Assembly: GCF_004801405.1 (NCBI RefSeq)
Contig: NZ_SSOB01000017.1
Coordinates: 1 to 64,000 of the forward strand
Length of the DNA stretch: 64,000 bases
Reading direction: 5' to 3'
Source: Cohnella fermenti
GTDB taxonomy: Bacteria; Bacillota; Bacilli; Paenibacillales; Paenibacillaceae
Shown here: positions 25,270-35,454 of the stretch, one piece after another
How the letters are laid out: each line of letters opens with the position of its first letter
Position numbering within the stretch: the first letter of the stretch is position 1
The notes under the pieces: generated by a model
Seen by the model: the letters and a program-made list of their open reading frames with translations, nothing else
The model's database searches: none
Told to the model about the DNA's origin: nothing
Made by a program: the position numbers and the translations under genes

Positions 25270-28200
25270 CTAAATTCCGTTAATAAATTGAACGAATTGC
25301 AGGAAGCGTCCGAGCATGACGACGGCTTCGGCGCGGCTTGCGTTGGCTCCGGGATCGAGCTGCGTGTCCGATTTGCCTTGGACGATCCGAGCGGTCAGCA
25401 ATTCGGCCAACGGCCCTTTCGCCCAAGCGCCGACAGAGCTTGCATCCGCGTATGCCCCAACAATCTCGTCTTGTTTATCCGCCACCTGAATCGATTGCTT
25501 TGCGTAGCTCATGGCTCCGGATATGATCACGGCCATCTGTTCGCGGGTGATGGCTTCGTTCGGATGGAACGAGCCGTCCGGATACCCTTTAACGATCCCT
25601 GCGTCGACCGCCGTCGCGATCGCTTCCGCGAACCAGTCGTCCTCGGTCACATCGCTGAAGGAGGTCCCCGTTCCCGAAGAATCCAATCCGAGGGAACGAA
25701 CGACAAGTGCGGCGAACTCCGCGCGCGTAATCGGTTGGTCCGGCGAGAAGCTGTTCACCGCAGTCCCGTTAACAATTCGTTTGGCAGCCAGCAGCTCGAT
25801 CTCCTTCCGCGCCCAATGCCCCTGGATGTCGGCGAACGATCTGCCGCTCGCGACCACCGTGTAGATGCTGTTCCCGTTCCGCTTCATCGTGACGGTCGTA
25901 TCGTCTCCGTCAGGTTGGAAGACAGCCGGGACAAAATAGAACTCGCCCGTGTCCGGGTTAAACCGGACAGCGGTTGCTTGTGCCGGATCGACGCGGCCGG
26001 AGAGGGTGATCGATCGTTCGACATAGGTGCCGCCGAAGTCGGTTACCTCGATCGTCTGTCCGTTGGCCTGGGCGAAGACTCCGTAATCCAGTGAAGGGGC
26101 GAGCAGCTTCAGTCCCTCCTGGCTTGCCCGCACGGCGATTCGATCCGCCTGGCTGCCCGCGACTTCGCTCACCGCGACAGTCAAGACCAGTTCATCCGCT
26201 TCGACGCCAAGCCTCTTCGCCAGCCCCGCCAAGTCTAACGCATGCAGAGGGAGCGTATAGCTTCCGTTCTCTGTCAGGATGACGATCGCGGCGTCCGGCA
26301 ATTCCGTCCCCGCTTCAACAAGCGCGGATGCCGGAATCGTCGCCTTGACGCTGCCGCCCTCCTCCCGCAGATCGATCGTTACCGAATGCGAGGCGGACGA
26401 CCCTTCCGCCAGATAAGCGAACGCCGCCTTCAGACTCGCCGCATCCACTGCGGCTTCCGTCACGGCCTGGCCGTTCCCGTTCGTCGTCCGAACCGTCTTG
26501 ACGGCGGAGGCCGCCAGCTTGACTCCGCTATCCGTCGGTTCAAACGCCGCTGTCGCAGGAGCTGTCGTCGAACCGCCGGCAGACGGGTTCGGGTTCGAAC
26601 CCGAACCGGAATCCGACGAGACGGTCAGCTGGAATTGCTTCTCGATATTGCCGTCGGAGGACTTCGCCGTAATCACGGTGCTGCCGGCTCCAACGGCCGT
26701 GATCAGCCCCGAGGCGGACACGTAAGCCACGTCCGCATCTGCGGAAGACCACACAATTCTCTTATTGGCGGCGTTCGCAGGCGTGACCGCCGCCTCCGCC
26801 TGAAGGCTTGCGCCCGGTGCCAGTGCGATCCGATCAGGCGTGTTCGTCGTCAGACCCGCAACCCTCGCCGGGGCCTCGGCGGCGCTATTGGAGACGGTCA
26901 CGCTGCCCAGAGCCAGCCACCCGTCCCCGCTCTGCTCGGCGTTGGCGAAGCTGAACTTCTTGGCGTCCGCATTAATCTGCTCCAGCGGATTGACGTAACG
27001 CATCAGAATGCGATAGCTTCCGTTGCTCAGCTCCGGATTGGACGTCGATTCGAACAGCTGATTGCCGTCGTATCCGTTCGTATTCGGAAGCACGCCCTTC
27101 AGATCCCAATCCGGCTCCCATATGTTCACGATGCCGCTGTCCGACTGGGCGGCAAGCTCGACTTTCCAACTGTAGTAGAACGGTGCTACACCTTTATTTT
27201 CCAACTCTATGCCTACCTTCAGGCTGCCGTCGGAAGCTTCCAGATAGGAGGCGGGCACGTAATATTCATAGCCCAGATCGCGGGAGCCTTCCGTCGCCCT
27301 TGCCAACGGTGCGGCTTCCAACGGCGTCTGGAACACCCCTTGGGCGATCAACCAGGACGCGTGGGTCAATTCGAGGCTGGTGTAGTAATCCTCGCCCTGG
27401 GCTCCCTCGATAGGCGCCGACGGTTCATTGTACTTGGGCGGATCGTTGTTCCACATCTTCAACTGAATCTCCGGCCGCATCTCTCCGCCCATGCTGTTCG
27501 TCTTCCAGAACTCGGTCGCCCCCGCGTCCTTCACGCGACCCCAGAAGTGCCAGCTCTGTCCCCCCAAGCTTGGCGGGAGCGTCTGGAAGGCGAAGGAGTC
27601 GTCATGGTAGCCGACATCGAAATTCCGGGTCGTCAACGTGCTGTTGTCCATCGGATATCGAAGCACAAGCTGCGTGCGGTCGAAGGCATCGTCCATATCG
27701 GCAAGAACCCGCTTCAGGTTGGCGTCGGTCGGCATCAGGTTCGGCGATTGGATGTTCCCGTCATAAGGATACGTGTGCCACTCTCCCCAGAAGCCGATTA
27801 ATCCGATCATGATGAAGCCGATCCGGGGGTCTCCGTCATAACGCGCTCCGAGCGCGCCGATGAAGTTGTCCAATGCGCCGAGCAGCCGCTCATCGTTGTA
27901 ATCGGGCGCTACGCTCGTCGCGTCCTTGCCGTTGTCGTACTCGTCGTAATCGTATGTGTTCAGCCCTTCGTCGAGAAGGAATTGCGGAATTCCCGACGGC
28001 TTGTTCGGATAGTCCAGGTACACCCGGAACACGGCCTGGTTGCCCCTGGACGCTACCGCCGCCAGCCGCTTATCCAGCTCCGTCCAATCGAAGTCGTCAA
28101 GGTTGTTCATCAGCTTGCTCAGCGGCAAGTAGAAGAACTCCAAACTGTACGGGAGCTGCGTCGGCCGATCTCGCCAATCGTCGCCTTCCTTGAAGTAGGC

Positions 28201-31200
28201 TTCCTCGGAGGCGTCGTAGAACGGCAGGAAGCCCTTCAGCGGATTGTCGACCGGAGCCTGGCGGTATTCCAGCTCATGCGTTCCTTCCGCCGTCGCCCAG
28301 GCCGGCGGGCTCGGCCGATCAACCGGTTCCGGCTCAGAGGGTCCCCCGCCCGATCCGCTTGTTCGACCCGCCAATGCGTACAATCCCAGGCGGTCGATGC
28401 TGAGAACGTTGTCGGCTTGATTGACAGGACCGAATCCGAATTGAATCTGCAGCACGTTGCTCAGCTCGAGCGAAGCGTCGCAAGCGCCGCAGCCCTGCCA
28501 TTCGGATTGGGCGAACGCGCTCCACGGGATTCGAATCACGCCGTGATACCCCGCCGCGATCGACAGCGAACCGCCGCCGAGAACAGTCGGCTTCCAGCCG
28601 TCGGCCGCTTGATAGAAGACCACCTCTCCTCCCGCCTTCAAGGAGAACTCGCCCTTCGTGGCGTCGGTGACGATCGCGACGTTCAGGTCCATGCTCTTGC
28701 TGCTCGGCGAATCGTTGTTCACCCAGAAGGTAAGCCCGTCGAAGGCGGTCCAATCCGTATCCGTACCGGTGAACGCCGTGCGCTTGATGTTAACCCAATC
28801 GGCGATCGGCTTCCCCGAAGGAGGGGACACCGAGAGCTTCATCGCCTGGCTGCCGTCCGAGACGTTCGTCTTGTCGATCGTGCGAAGCGTGGAGGGCTCT
28901 CCGGACTCCCAATCGATCCGCCACGTGTTCTGCAGAGCGGCATCGTCCGCGTAGGATTCGAAGTCGTCCAGAATGCGGTCCGCCCGATAGAGCGTGATGT
29001 CGTCGATCGTGACGACGTTGTTCGGATAACCCGCCGGCGGGAAGCCGAACTGCAGCCCATTGACCTCGCCGAGCTCCAGCGCCGCCGCACAATCCGCCTG
29101 AACGCCGTCGCATTGCCAAGCGGATTGCACGAATTGATCCCAAGGAATGGCTACGACGCCTTGGAAGCCTGCCGGAACGGCAAGCGAGCCTCCGTTGAAC
29201 GCTTCCGGCTCCCAGCTTCCGTCCGCCGCCAGAGTCATCGCCGATCCGCCTTCCCGCAATCCGAACTCGCCTCTGGAGGCCGAAGTCTCAAGCGCGACGT
29301 TTAAGCTGAAGTCCTTGTTGTCGCTGGCCGTGTTGTTCACCCAGAAGCTTAAGCCGTCGAACCCGGACCAATCCCTCTTGTCCGAGGGAATGGAATAGAG
29401 GACGTTCGACCAATCCGAATCCGCAATGGCCACCGACAGCTTCAAGCCCTTGCTTCCGCTCGCTTGGCCGAGCGTTCTCGCAACCGAGCCCGGCTTGTCG
29501 GACCACGCCTCCGTCCACGCCTGGGCGATGGCCGCATCGTCCGCATAGGACTCGAAGTCTTCGATGAGCCCCGGCGCATCCGACCCCGATCCCGAACCTG
29601 ACCCGGAACCCGAACCCGATCCCGAACCTGACCCGGAGCCCGAGCCTGATCCCGTTCCCGACTCCTCGTCCGCTTCATACCGATCCGTAAAATAAATCTC
29701 GTCGATATAAACGGTGCCGGTCGTCCCCCACACGGCTTGGAAGATCGCAAGGCTCCAGATCGTCTGCGACAAGTCCACTCCGTTCGCCGACAGGTCGATC
29801 ACGATATCCTTGTAGCTTGTCGTAATCGTATCTCCGCTGAATTGGCCGAGCGTTCTCGTCACGCCGCCGATCGTCAGGTTAAGCTGACTCTCCTCGCCGC
29901 CGACGGCTCCCTTGGCCCGAATGACCAGCTTGTTCGTGTCTTGAAGGTTGCGCCCGATGTTCGTCTCGAGCCGCGACATGTTCTGGTATTGCAGAACCAA
30001 GGCTCCGTCCTCGACAACCCCGGCGCCGCCCCCGTTCGCGAACCCGCTCGACCCGGTCCATTGGTTCAGGTCGTTCTGAGTGCTCCCGGACCATGCCGGC
30101 GTGCCGTCATAGTCGTCGACGAGCAGACGGACGGGCGGCGCCGGCGGCGAGGTCGGCGGCTCCTCGCACGAGGAAGCGCAGTCCCCGATCCGCACCGCTC
30201 CCAGATTCAGCCAGCCTGCCGAGTCCTGATCGGCATTCGCGAATCCGACCTTCTTCGCCTTGGAGCTGATCTCCTCCAGCGGATTGACGACCTTCATCAC
30301 CAAGTAGTAGTAGCCGTCGTTCAGGTCCGGTGCGGGAATGGTCGTATCGTAATAATAGGGTTCTCCGAACGGGACGTACGTCGGATTCCCGGCAACCTCC
30401 CACTCCGGATACGTCCGGATCTGCGCCGGCATCACCTTCGTGATGTCCCATGACGTGTCCCATTGCTTCACGAGCTTCCCGGACGCATTCTTCACGCCCA
30501 GTTCCACCTTCCACGGATAAGCGAAGGGAGCGACTCCGTTGTTCTGAATGGAGACGCCGACCTTAAGCGGGTCCCCTTGGGCAATGTCGTTATAATAGGC
30601 GCTCTGAACCTGCAGATCGTAGCCCATCTTCCTCACGCCTGCGGCAACGGTCGCGTCGGCAGCGGAGTAATTGCTGATGCCGCCTTGGTTGATCATCCAA
30701 GTCGCATGAGTCAGCTCGATGTCGTCCAACGCGTTGTCGACGTTGGCGCCTCCGCTGAAGAAGCTGCCCTGAATCTCCGGGCGCACCTCTCCGCCGATGG
30801 ACTCCGTGATCCACTTGTTCTCAAGGCCCGCATCCAGCATCTGGGTCATGAACGAATAGTAGGCTCCGCCCATGCTCTCCGGTTGCGTCACGCTCTGCAG
30901 CGGGTCGCCTTCCTTGTAGCCGAAGGAATCGTCGTGATAGCCGATATCGTAATCGCCTGCATTGGCCAGGGCGGGATAGCGGACCTCCAGCTTGGTCTGG
31001 TCGAAGGCATCGTCATATGCGGAGAAAATCGTGTTGATCGTCGTCTCGTTGGGCATGTAGTTCGGATAGCTGTCCTGAGTGGTGTCCGTGTCGTACGGGT
31101 AGGTATGCCACTCCCCCCACAGACCGACGAGGCCCATGTGGATGTATGCGATCCGCGGGTCTCCGTCGTATCTGGCGCCGAACGCCGCAATGAAGTTGGT

Positions 31201-31758
31201 CAGGTACTCGACCATCTTCGGATCGTCATAGTCCGGCTCGTCCTGGTTAAAGACCTCGTTATGCCGGATCGCGACGCCGCTGTCGTGAATAAATTGCGGC
31301 AGGGCATCCTCTTTGTCCGGATATTCAAGATAAACTCTGATCGCCGCCTGGTTCCCTCTCGCGGCAATCGCGTTCAAGATCGGCTCGATGCCGGAATCGA
31401 AGGTGAAGGAATTCGGGCCGTCCATCACCGCTTTGAGCGGAACATAGAACCATTCCAGACTATGCGGGAAGGACGTCTCCGTCTCCCACGGATAGAAGGG
31501 CGCGAAGCCCTTAAGCGGATTGTCCAGCGGGCTTGGACCAGCCGCCAGATCGTGCTTGGCCAGCGCCAAGTCCGCCGCCGGACTCGGATACGGATTCGTC
31601 GGCACGCGCGGCGAATCCGGGCTTGCGGAACCTTCGCTCGCGGAAGCTCCGCTTGCGGCATTCGCCAGCAGCGTGCTCAGCAGCATACAGAAGATAAGGA
31701 AAACATTGAAGACATTAAAAGAAGCCTTGCTCCTGTCGCTTGCGGATAATCGATTCAT
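25270..31758 (-). CDS. Giant SLH-anchored surface protein with two DUF4832-like modules
   Basis: This intact 2162-residue frame has a signal peptide (~1-35). DUF4874/DUF4832-like module 1 (~75-530) has NPLKGFAPFY and HMGLVGLWGEWHTYPYD. A beta-sandwich (~545-690), a (GS)n linker (~699-726) and two CBM11-like DFESYADDA modules (~728-1130) follow. Module 2 (~1155-1620) repeats NPLKGFLPFYD and IMIGLIGFWGEWHTYPYD. Then come a Big2 Ig-like domain (~1625-1720), a sandwich region, and three SLH domains (~1975-2162: FADIQGHWARKEI, FSDVTEDDWFAEAI, YADASSVGAWAKG). The SLH set binds pyruvylated cell-wall polymer, so the enzyme modules are displayed on the surface. The GEWH sequence may hold a catalytic Glu; activity is not established. 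It is divergent from the YesN/YesM genes. The start follows GGGAGG at 6 bp. Confidence 0.85.
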   Translation of the reverse strand: MNRLSASDRSKASFNVFNVFLIFCMLLSTLLANAASGASASEGSASPDSPRVPTNPYPSPAADLALAKHDLAAGPSPLDNPLKGFAPFYPWETETSFPHSLEWFYVPLKAVMDGPNSFTFDSGIEPILNAIAARGNQAAIRVYLEYPDKEDALPQFIHDSGVAIRHNEVFNQDEPDYDDPKMVEYLTNFIAAFGARYDGDPRIAYIHMGLVGLWGEWHTYPYDTDTTQDSYPNYMPNETTINTIFSAYDDAFDQTKLEVRYPALANAGDYDIGYHDDSFGYKEGDPLQSVTQPESMGGAYYSFMTQMLDAGLENKWITESIGGEVRPEIQGSFFSGGANVDNALDDIELTHATWMINQGGISNYSAADATVAAGVRKMGYDLQVQSAYYNDIAQGDPLKVGVSIQNNGVAPFAYPWKVELGVKNASGKLVKQWDTSWDITKVMPAQIRTYPEWEVAGNPTYVPFGEPYYYDTTIPAPDLNDGYYYLVMKVVNPLEEISSKAKKVGFANADQDSAGWLNLGAVRIGDCASSCEEPPTSPPAPPVRLLVDDYDGTPAWSGSTQNDLNQWTGSSGFANGGGAGVVEDGALVLQYQNMSRLETNIGRNLQDTNKLVIRAKGAVGGEESQLNLTIGGVTRTLGQFSGDTITTSYKDIVIDLSANGVDLSQTIWSLAIFQAVWGTTGTVYIDEIYFTDRYEADEESGTGSGSGSGSGSGSGSGSGSGSGSGSDAPGLIEDFESYADDAAIAQAWTEAWSDKPGSVARTLGQASGSKGLKLSVAIADSDWSNVLYSIPSDKRDWSGFDGLSFWVNNTASDNKDFSLNVALETSASRGEFGLREGGSAMTLAADGSWEPEAFNGGSLAVPAGFQGVVAIPWDQFVQSAWQCDGVQADCAAALELGEVNGLQFGFPPAGYPNNVVTIDDITLYRADRILDDFESYADDAALQNTWRIDWESGEPSTLRTIDKTNVSDGSQAMKLSVSPPSGKPIADWVNIKRTAFTGTDTDWTAFDGLTFWVNNDSPSSKSMDLNVAIVTDATKGEFSLKAGGEVVFYQAADGWKPTVLGGGSLSIAAGYHGVIRIPWSAFAQSEWQGCGACDASLELSNVLQIQFGFGPVNQADNVLSIDRLGLYALAGRTSGSGGGPSEPEPVDRPSPPAWATAEGTHELEYRQAPVDNPLKGFLPFYDASEEAYFKEGDDWRDRPTQLPYSLEFFYLPLSKLMNNLDDFDWTELDKRLAAVASRGNQAVFRVYLDYPNKPSGIPQFLLDEGLNTYDYDEYDNGKDATSVAPDYNDERLLGALDNFIGALGARYDGDPRIGFIMIGLIGFWGEWHTYPYDGNIQSPNLMPTDANLKRVLADMDDAFDRTQLVLRYPMDNSTLTTRNFDVGYHDDSFAFQTLPPSLGGQSWHFWGRVKDAGATEFWKTNSMGGEMRPEIQLKMWNNDPPKYNEPSAPIEGAQGEDYYTSLELTHASWLIAQGVFQTPLEAAPLARATEGSRDLGYEYYVPASYLEASDGSLKVGIELENKGVAPFYYSWKVELAAQSDSGIVNIWEPDWDLKGVLPNTNGYDGNQLFESTSNPELSNGSYRILMRYVNPLEQINADAKKFSFANAEQSGDGWLALGSVTVSNSAAEAPARVAGLTTNTPDRIALAPGASLQAEAAVTPANAANKRIVWSSADADVAYVSASGLITAVGAGSTVITAKSSDGNIEKQFQLTVSSDSGSGSNPNPSAGGSTTAPATAAFEPTDSGVKLAASAVKTVRTTNGNGQAVTEAAVDAASLKAAFAYLAEGSSASHSVTIDLREEGGSVKATIPASALVEAGTELPDAAIVILTENGSYTLPLHALDLAGLAKRLGVEADELVLTVAVSEVAGSQADRIAVRASQEGLKLLAPSLDYGVFAQANGQTIEVTDFGGTYVERSITLSGRVDPAQATAVRFNPDTGEFYFVPAVFQPDGDDTTVTMKRNGNSIYTVVASGRSFADIQGHWARKEIELLAAKRIVNGTAVNSFSPDQPITRAEFAALVVRSLGLDSSGTGTSFSDVTEDDWFAEAIATAVDAGIVKGYPDGSFHPNEAITREQMAVIISGAMSYAKQSIQVADKQDEIVGAYADASSVGAWAKGPLAELLTARIVQGKSDTQLDPGANASRAEAVVMLGRFLQFVQFINGI

Positions 31759-31865
31759 TGAGATCCTCCCAATCTTGCCTATTCCCGGGTTCAGCCTCTG
31801 TCAACCTCTCCGGAACCCAAGGTACCTTAACCATAGATCAGAGAATCGTCGGGAAGAAACACCAC

Positions 31866-31970
31866 ATGTTTAAGATCGGGAACCGAATTCTTAAGGTTGG
31901 CGACAACTGCATGCTCCGATCTTAAGATTCGGACCCCATACTTAAGATCCGCTTCCCAGGCAAGTGCGTT
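31866..31970. repeat. Two 52-bp units with TTAAG-dyad core in a divergent promoter region
   Basis: TTAAG occurs at 31870, 31891, 31922 and 31942. Positions 1 and 3 are 52 bp apart, positions 2 and 4 are 51 bp apart. Each core reads TTAAGAT, then GGxxCC, then CTTAAG, a dyad of about 28 bp. The pair lies between the giant surface-protein gene and the response-regulator gene, where activator sites for the YesN-like protein would be expected. The gap 31759-32067 holds no gene. Confidence 0.6.
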
Positions 31971-32067
31971 GCCTCCATAATAGAAGCGAATGCCGTCCGG
32001 ACTGGCGGCGCGCGCGCGATCAACCGGCCACCGGCAAGGGGCGGGGACCGGATCGGGGGAGTATCGC

Positions 32068-33705
32068 ATGTACGACCTGCTCATCGTCGACGACCATTCG
32101 CACCTCGTGGACAGCCTCGAACGCAATATGCCGTGGAAGACGCTCGGCATCGGCAAGATTCACAAGGCGCTGTCCGGCGAAGAGGCGCTCGAATACTGCA
32201 AGAGCTATCCCGTCGACATCATCATCACCGATATTCGCATGCCGGGCATCTCCGGCCTTGAACTGATCGAACAGGTTCGGAAGTACGATAAACGCTTCAA
32301 GAGCATCCTGCTGTCCGGTTACGGCGAGTGGGAGTACGCGCAGGAAGCGATCAGACAGCAGGTTGACGGCTATCTGCTCAAGCCGGCCGATCACGAGGAA
32401 CTGGCCGACATGCTGCGCCGGCTCACGGAAGCGCTCCGCCTCGAATGGGACGAGCGGGGCAGGCAGGCGAAGGCGATGAACATGCTGCGGCAGCATATGC
32501 CGCTCTTCCGCGAGAAGCTGCTTGTCGAGCTGCTGCAAGGGAAGAAGCTGCCCGCCGCGCTGCTTGAGGAGAAGCTGGCGTATTATCAACTGCCGTTCCG
32601 TCCGAACGACGAGACGGCGCTGTGCCTGCTCCGCATCGAGTCGTCCGCGGGGGAGCTGAACTGGCAGGACCAGTCGCTGCTCGCTTCGGCCGTCGTCAAT
32701 ATCGCCGAGGAGACGTTCTCGGACCTGTTCCATGTCTGGCACGGACGCGATCCGTACGAGCATGAGGTGTTTATCCTCAAGGCTCGGGAAGAGACTTGGC
32801 TGGCGCAGGAACCGCAGCCGGAACGCGCGCGGCAGCAATCCCTCGAGCATCTGGCGTCCAAGCTTCAGCATCACGTACGGCATTTTCTCAGAAGCGGCAT
32901 CTCGGTCGTCGTGAGCGGTTGGCAAGCCATGGCTCTCGGCCTGCGCGGGACGTACCGCGATTCGCTGTCCGTCTTCGCCCGGCATCTCGGCGGCGAGACG
33001 GATCTGTTCATCCGGCTGCACGAGGCCAACGTGCCCGAGATGCCCTATCGCGTCCACAGCTTGTACGAGTCGCCCACGCTGCTGCAACTGTTCGAGATCA
33101 GCCGGTGGGAGGCGATCTCCGCCAAGTGGAACGCCGTCTTCCTCGAAGTCGCGGACAAGCGGATGGAGTCGCGGGAGACGCTGCTCGAGCTTTATTATCA
33201 CGCGATGAGCTCATTCGTTTTTTTCGCCCACAAGAACGGGCTTCGCCTGCTCGACCTTCTCCCGTCCGAGCCGGGCGGGTCCGACGATGCCTCCCGCTTC
33301 CGCCATATGGGCCAACTGCAGATGTGGGTGGAGCGCACGCTTGAACGGCTGCGGGAATCGACCAAGAGCGAATGGAACGACGAGCAGGCAGCGCTCATCC
33401 GCAAGGTTCGGCAATTCATCTCGGACCGGCTCGCAGACGCCACGCTGCAGGCGGCCGCGGATCACGTCGGCTTGCACCCGGCGTACCTGTCCGCCCTCTT
33501 CAAGAGCAAGACGGGCGAGAACGTCAGCGATTATGTGTACAGATCGCGCATGCAGCGAGCCGGAGAGCTGCTCGTCGAGCAGCCCGGACTTCCCGTCAGC
33601 GACGTCGCGGCGGCGATCGGCTATCATAAGCCGCAATACTTTATCAAGCTGTTCAAGGAGCATTACGGACTGACGCCCCTGGAATATCGACACCAATCCT
33701 CCTGA
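32068..33705 (+). CDS. AraC-family response regulator, YesN type
   Basis: The 545-residue protein starts with a receiver domain (1-~120): acidic pocket VDD, phospho-acceptor Asp in IIITDIRMPG, and Lys in LLKPADHEE. A long middle linker follows, then a C-terminal AraC double helix-turn-helix (~445-545; LQAAADHVGLHPAYLSALFK and VSDVAAAIGYHKPQYFIKLF). It should activate transcription when phosphorylated by the sensor encoded 18 bp downstream. The ATG follows GGGGGAG by 6 bp; the frame is open further upstream but with no better start. Likely targets are the divergent giant surface-protein gene and its own operon; this is inferred from position. Confidence 0.92.
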   Translation: MYDLLIVDDHSHLVDSLERNMPWKTLGIGKIHKALSGEEALEYCKSYPVDIIITDIRMPGISGLELIEQVRKYDKRFKSILLSGYGEWEYAQEAIRQQVDGYLLKPADHEELADMLRRLTEALRLEWDERGRQAKAMNMLRQHMPLFREKLLVELLQGKKLPAALLEEKLAYYQLPFRPNDETALCLLRIESSAGELNWQDQSLLASAVVNIAEETFSDLFHVWHGRDPYEHEVFILKAREETWLAQEPQPERARQQSLEHLASKLQHHVRHFLRSGISVVVSGWQAMALGLRGTYRDSLSVFARHLGGETDLFIRLHEANVPEMPYRVHSLYESPTLLQLFEISRWEAISAKWNAVFLEVADKRMESRETLLELYYHAMSSFVFFAHKNGLRLLDLLPSEPGGSDDASRFRHMGQLQMWVERTLERLRESTKSEWNDEQAALIRKVRQFISDRLADATLQAAADHVGLHPAYLSALFKSKTGENVSDYVYRSRMQRAGELLVEQPGLPVSDVAAAIGYHKPQYFIKLFKEHYGLTPLEYRHQSS

Positions 33706-33723
33706 CTGAACGGGGACGCTCTC

Positions 33724-35454
33724 ATGAAGCTTACGATTTTCGCCAAAATCGTTCTGGTCATCTGCCTGCTCCTCGCCTCCACGCTGCTGCTGTACTACTT
33801 GACCAACCGTTCCGGCGTGCGGCTCGTCAAGCAGGAGATTCAGCGCGTGAAGCTGAACGAGCTGAGCTTCCTGGCCGGCGACATCGATAACAATCTGTCG
33901 AAGATATCGTCCTTCAGCGATCTGCTTGTGCTCGACAAGGACGTGAGGCTGCTCGCGACCCCTTCCATGCTTGAAGGGGACTTTGAGCTGAACAAGCTGA
34001 AGCTCAGAGTGTCGGACAAGCTGAACCTGCTTCACGCCCTGAACAATTGGAACGCCGAGTTCACGGTCGTCTACGCCGCTCCGGACGCCTCGTTCTCTCC
34101 TCTGACCCCGGCAAGGCCAAGCGACTTGTATCTGGAGAAGCACTTCCGCCCGTTCTGGCAATACGAGCAAGCCGATGACGGCGCGTATCTGACGTATTAC
34201 CTCGCTCATCCGTATACGTTCCGCTTCGATCCGGAAGAGGTGATCTATGTCGTCAAGGCCAGAATCGACACCAGGAACGTGCTCGATTACCTGGAACGCG
34301 CCAAGGGAACGAACGAGCACGGCCCCCTGCTGTTCTCGGCAGCCGGAGACATACTGGCCGGCGATGCGGAGCGGCTGCCCTTCATTCGCGAGCTGGTCGG
34401 GCAGATTCCGTTCGGGGAGCAGACAAGCGGCAACCGCCTCATCAAGCTGGACGGGAACCAATACCTCGTCAACTTCTCCGCGCTGGACAGCTTCAAGGAT
34501 TGGTACGTCGCGGATTACACGCCCATCAACGAGGTGCTTAACCCGATCTACGCCAACCAGCGCCTCTATTATTTCTCCAGCGCCTTCCTGCTGCTGTTCA
34601 GCCTCCTGCTCGCCCTTCTGCTGTACCGCGACGTGCAGATCCCGATCCGCAAGCTGATCTGGGGCGTCAAGAAGATCACCTCCGGCCAATACGCAATTAC
34701 GCTGAGTCGGCGGAGCAACGACGAGTTCGCCTATCTGTTCGACCGCTTTAACGAGATGTCGCGGGAGATCAAGGAGCTTATCGAGAAGGTGTACCTGGAG
34801 CAGATCCGCTCCAAGGAGGCGAAGCTGCGGCAGCTTCATTCCCAGATTCAGCCCCACTTCCTGTACAACTCGCTTGCGTTCATCAAGAGCATGGCCGAGC
34901 TCGACGAGAAGCAGGCCGTTATCGATATGGCCATGAGCCTCAGCCGCTACTTCCGGCAGTCCATCAAGTTCGAGAACACGTTCACGACGCTGCGGGAAGA
35001 GCTTGATCTCGTGCGGATGTACCTGACGATCCAGAGCCTGCAGTTGGACCGCTTCGTCTTCGCCATCGATGTCGAGGAGCGGCTGCTTGACCTGCGGGTG
35101 CCGAGATTGCTGCTGCAGCCGCTTGCGGAGAACGCCATCCTGCACGGCATCGAGAAGCTGCGCACAATCGGGGATATTCGGATCGCCGGCCATACGGATG
35201 GAGATTGCTGCGTGCTGAGCGTGGCGGACAACGGCCTCGGCGTCGACCCCGCCCGCCTGGCCGCGCTGCGCCAGGCGATCTGCTGCGGCTCGGACACGAA
35301 TGTCGCATGGGCGCTTCACAATGTATACGAGCGCATGAGCGCGCTGCTCGGCCCGGACGCCCGGATGGAGCTGGCCAATGGAGCCTTGGGCGGGCTTCAG
35401 GTGACTCTGCGATGGAGGATTGTGCGCGCAGAAGCGGAGGAGGCGGGAGCATGA
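33724..35454 (+). CDS. Sensor histidine kinase, YesM type
   Basis: This 576-residue membrane kinase has a first membrane helix (~8-27), an extracellular sensor region (~30-280), a second helix (~283-303), a HAMP domain (to ~360), the His_kinase block IQPHFLYNSLAFI with the phosphorylated His, and an HATPase domain (LLQPLAENAILHGIEK; VADNGLGVDP). It pairs with the YesN-type regulator encoded just upstream. In this family such kinases commonly sense sugars with help from a binding protein. Its stop overlaps the ATG of the following solute-binding-protein gene by 4 bp, a strong sign of joint work. Confidence 0.93.
   Translation: MKLTIFAKIVLVICLLLASTLLLYYLTNRSGVRLVKQEIQRVKLNELSFLAGDIDNNLSKISSFSDLLVLDKDVRLLATPSMLEGDFELNKLKLRVSDKLNLLHALNNWNAEFTVVYAAPDASFSPLTPARPSDLYLEKHFRPFWQYEQADDGAYLTYYLAHPYTFRFDPEEVIYVVKARIDTRNVLDYLERAKGTNEHGPLLFSAAGDILAGDAERLPFIRELVGQIPFGEQTSGNRLIKLDGNQYLVNFSALDSFKDWYVADYTPINEVLNPIYANQRLYYFSSAFLLLFSLLLALLLYRDVQIPIRKLIWGVKKITSGQYAITLSRRSNDEFAYLFDRFNEMSREIKELIEKVYLEQIRSKEAKLRQLHSQIQPHFLYNSLAFIKSMAELDEKQAVIDMAMSLSRYFRQSIKFENTFTTLREELDLVRMYLTIQSLQLDRFVFAIDVEERLLDLRVPRLLLQPLAENAILHGIEKLRTIGDIRIAGHTDGDCCVLSVADNGLGVDPARLAALRQAICCGSDTNVAWALHNVYERMSALLGPDARMELANGALGGLQVTLRWRIVRAEAEEAGA

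Noticed and set aside
31827..32156. Minus-strand 109-residue frame in the divergent promoter region
   Set aside because: It arises from the TTAAG-dyad repeats and overlaps the true response-regulator start. No ribosome site is present.
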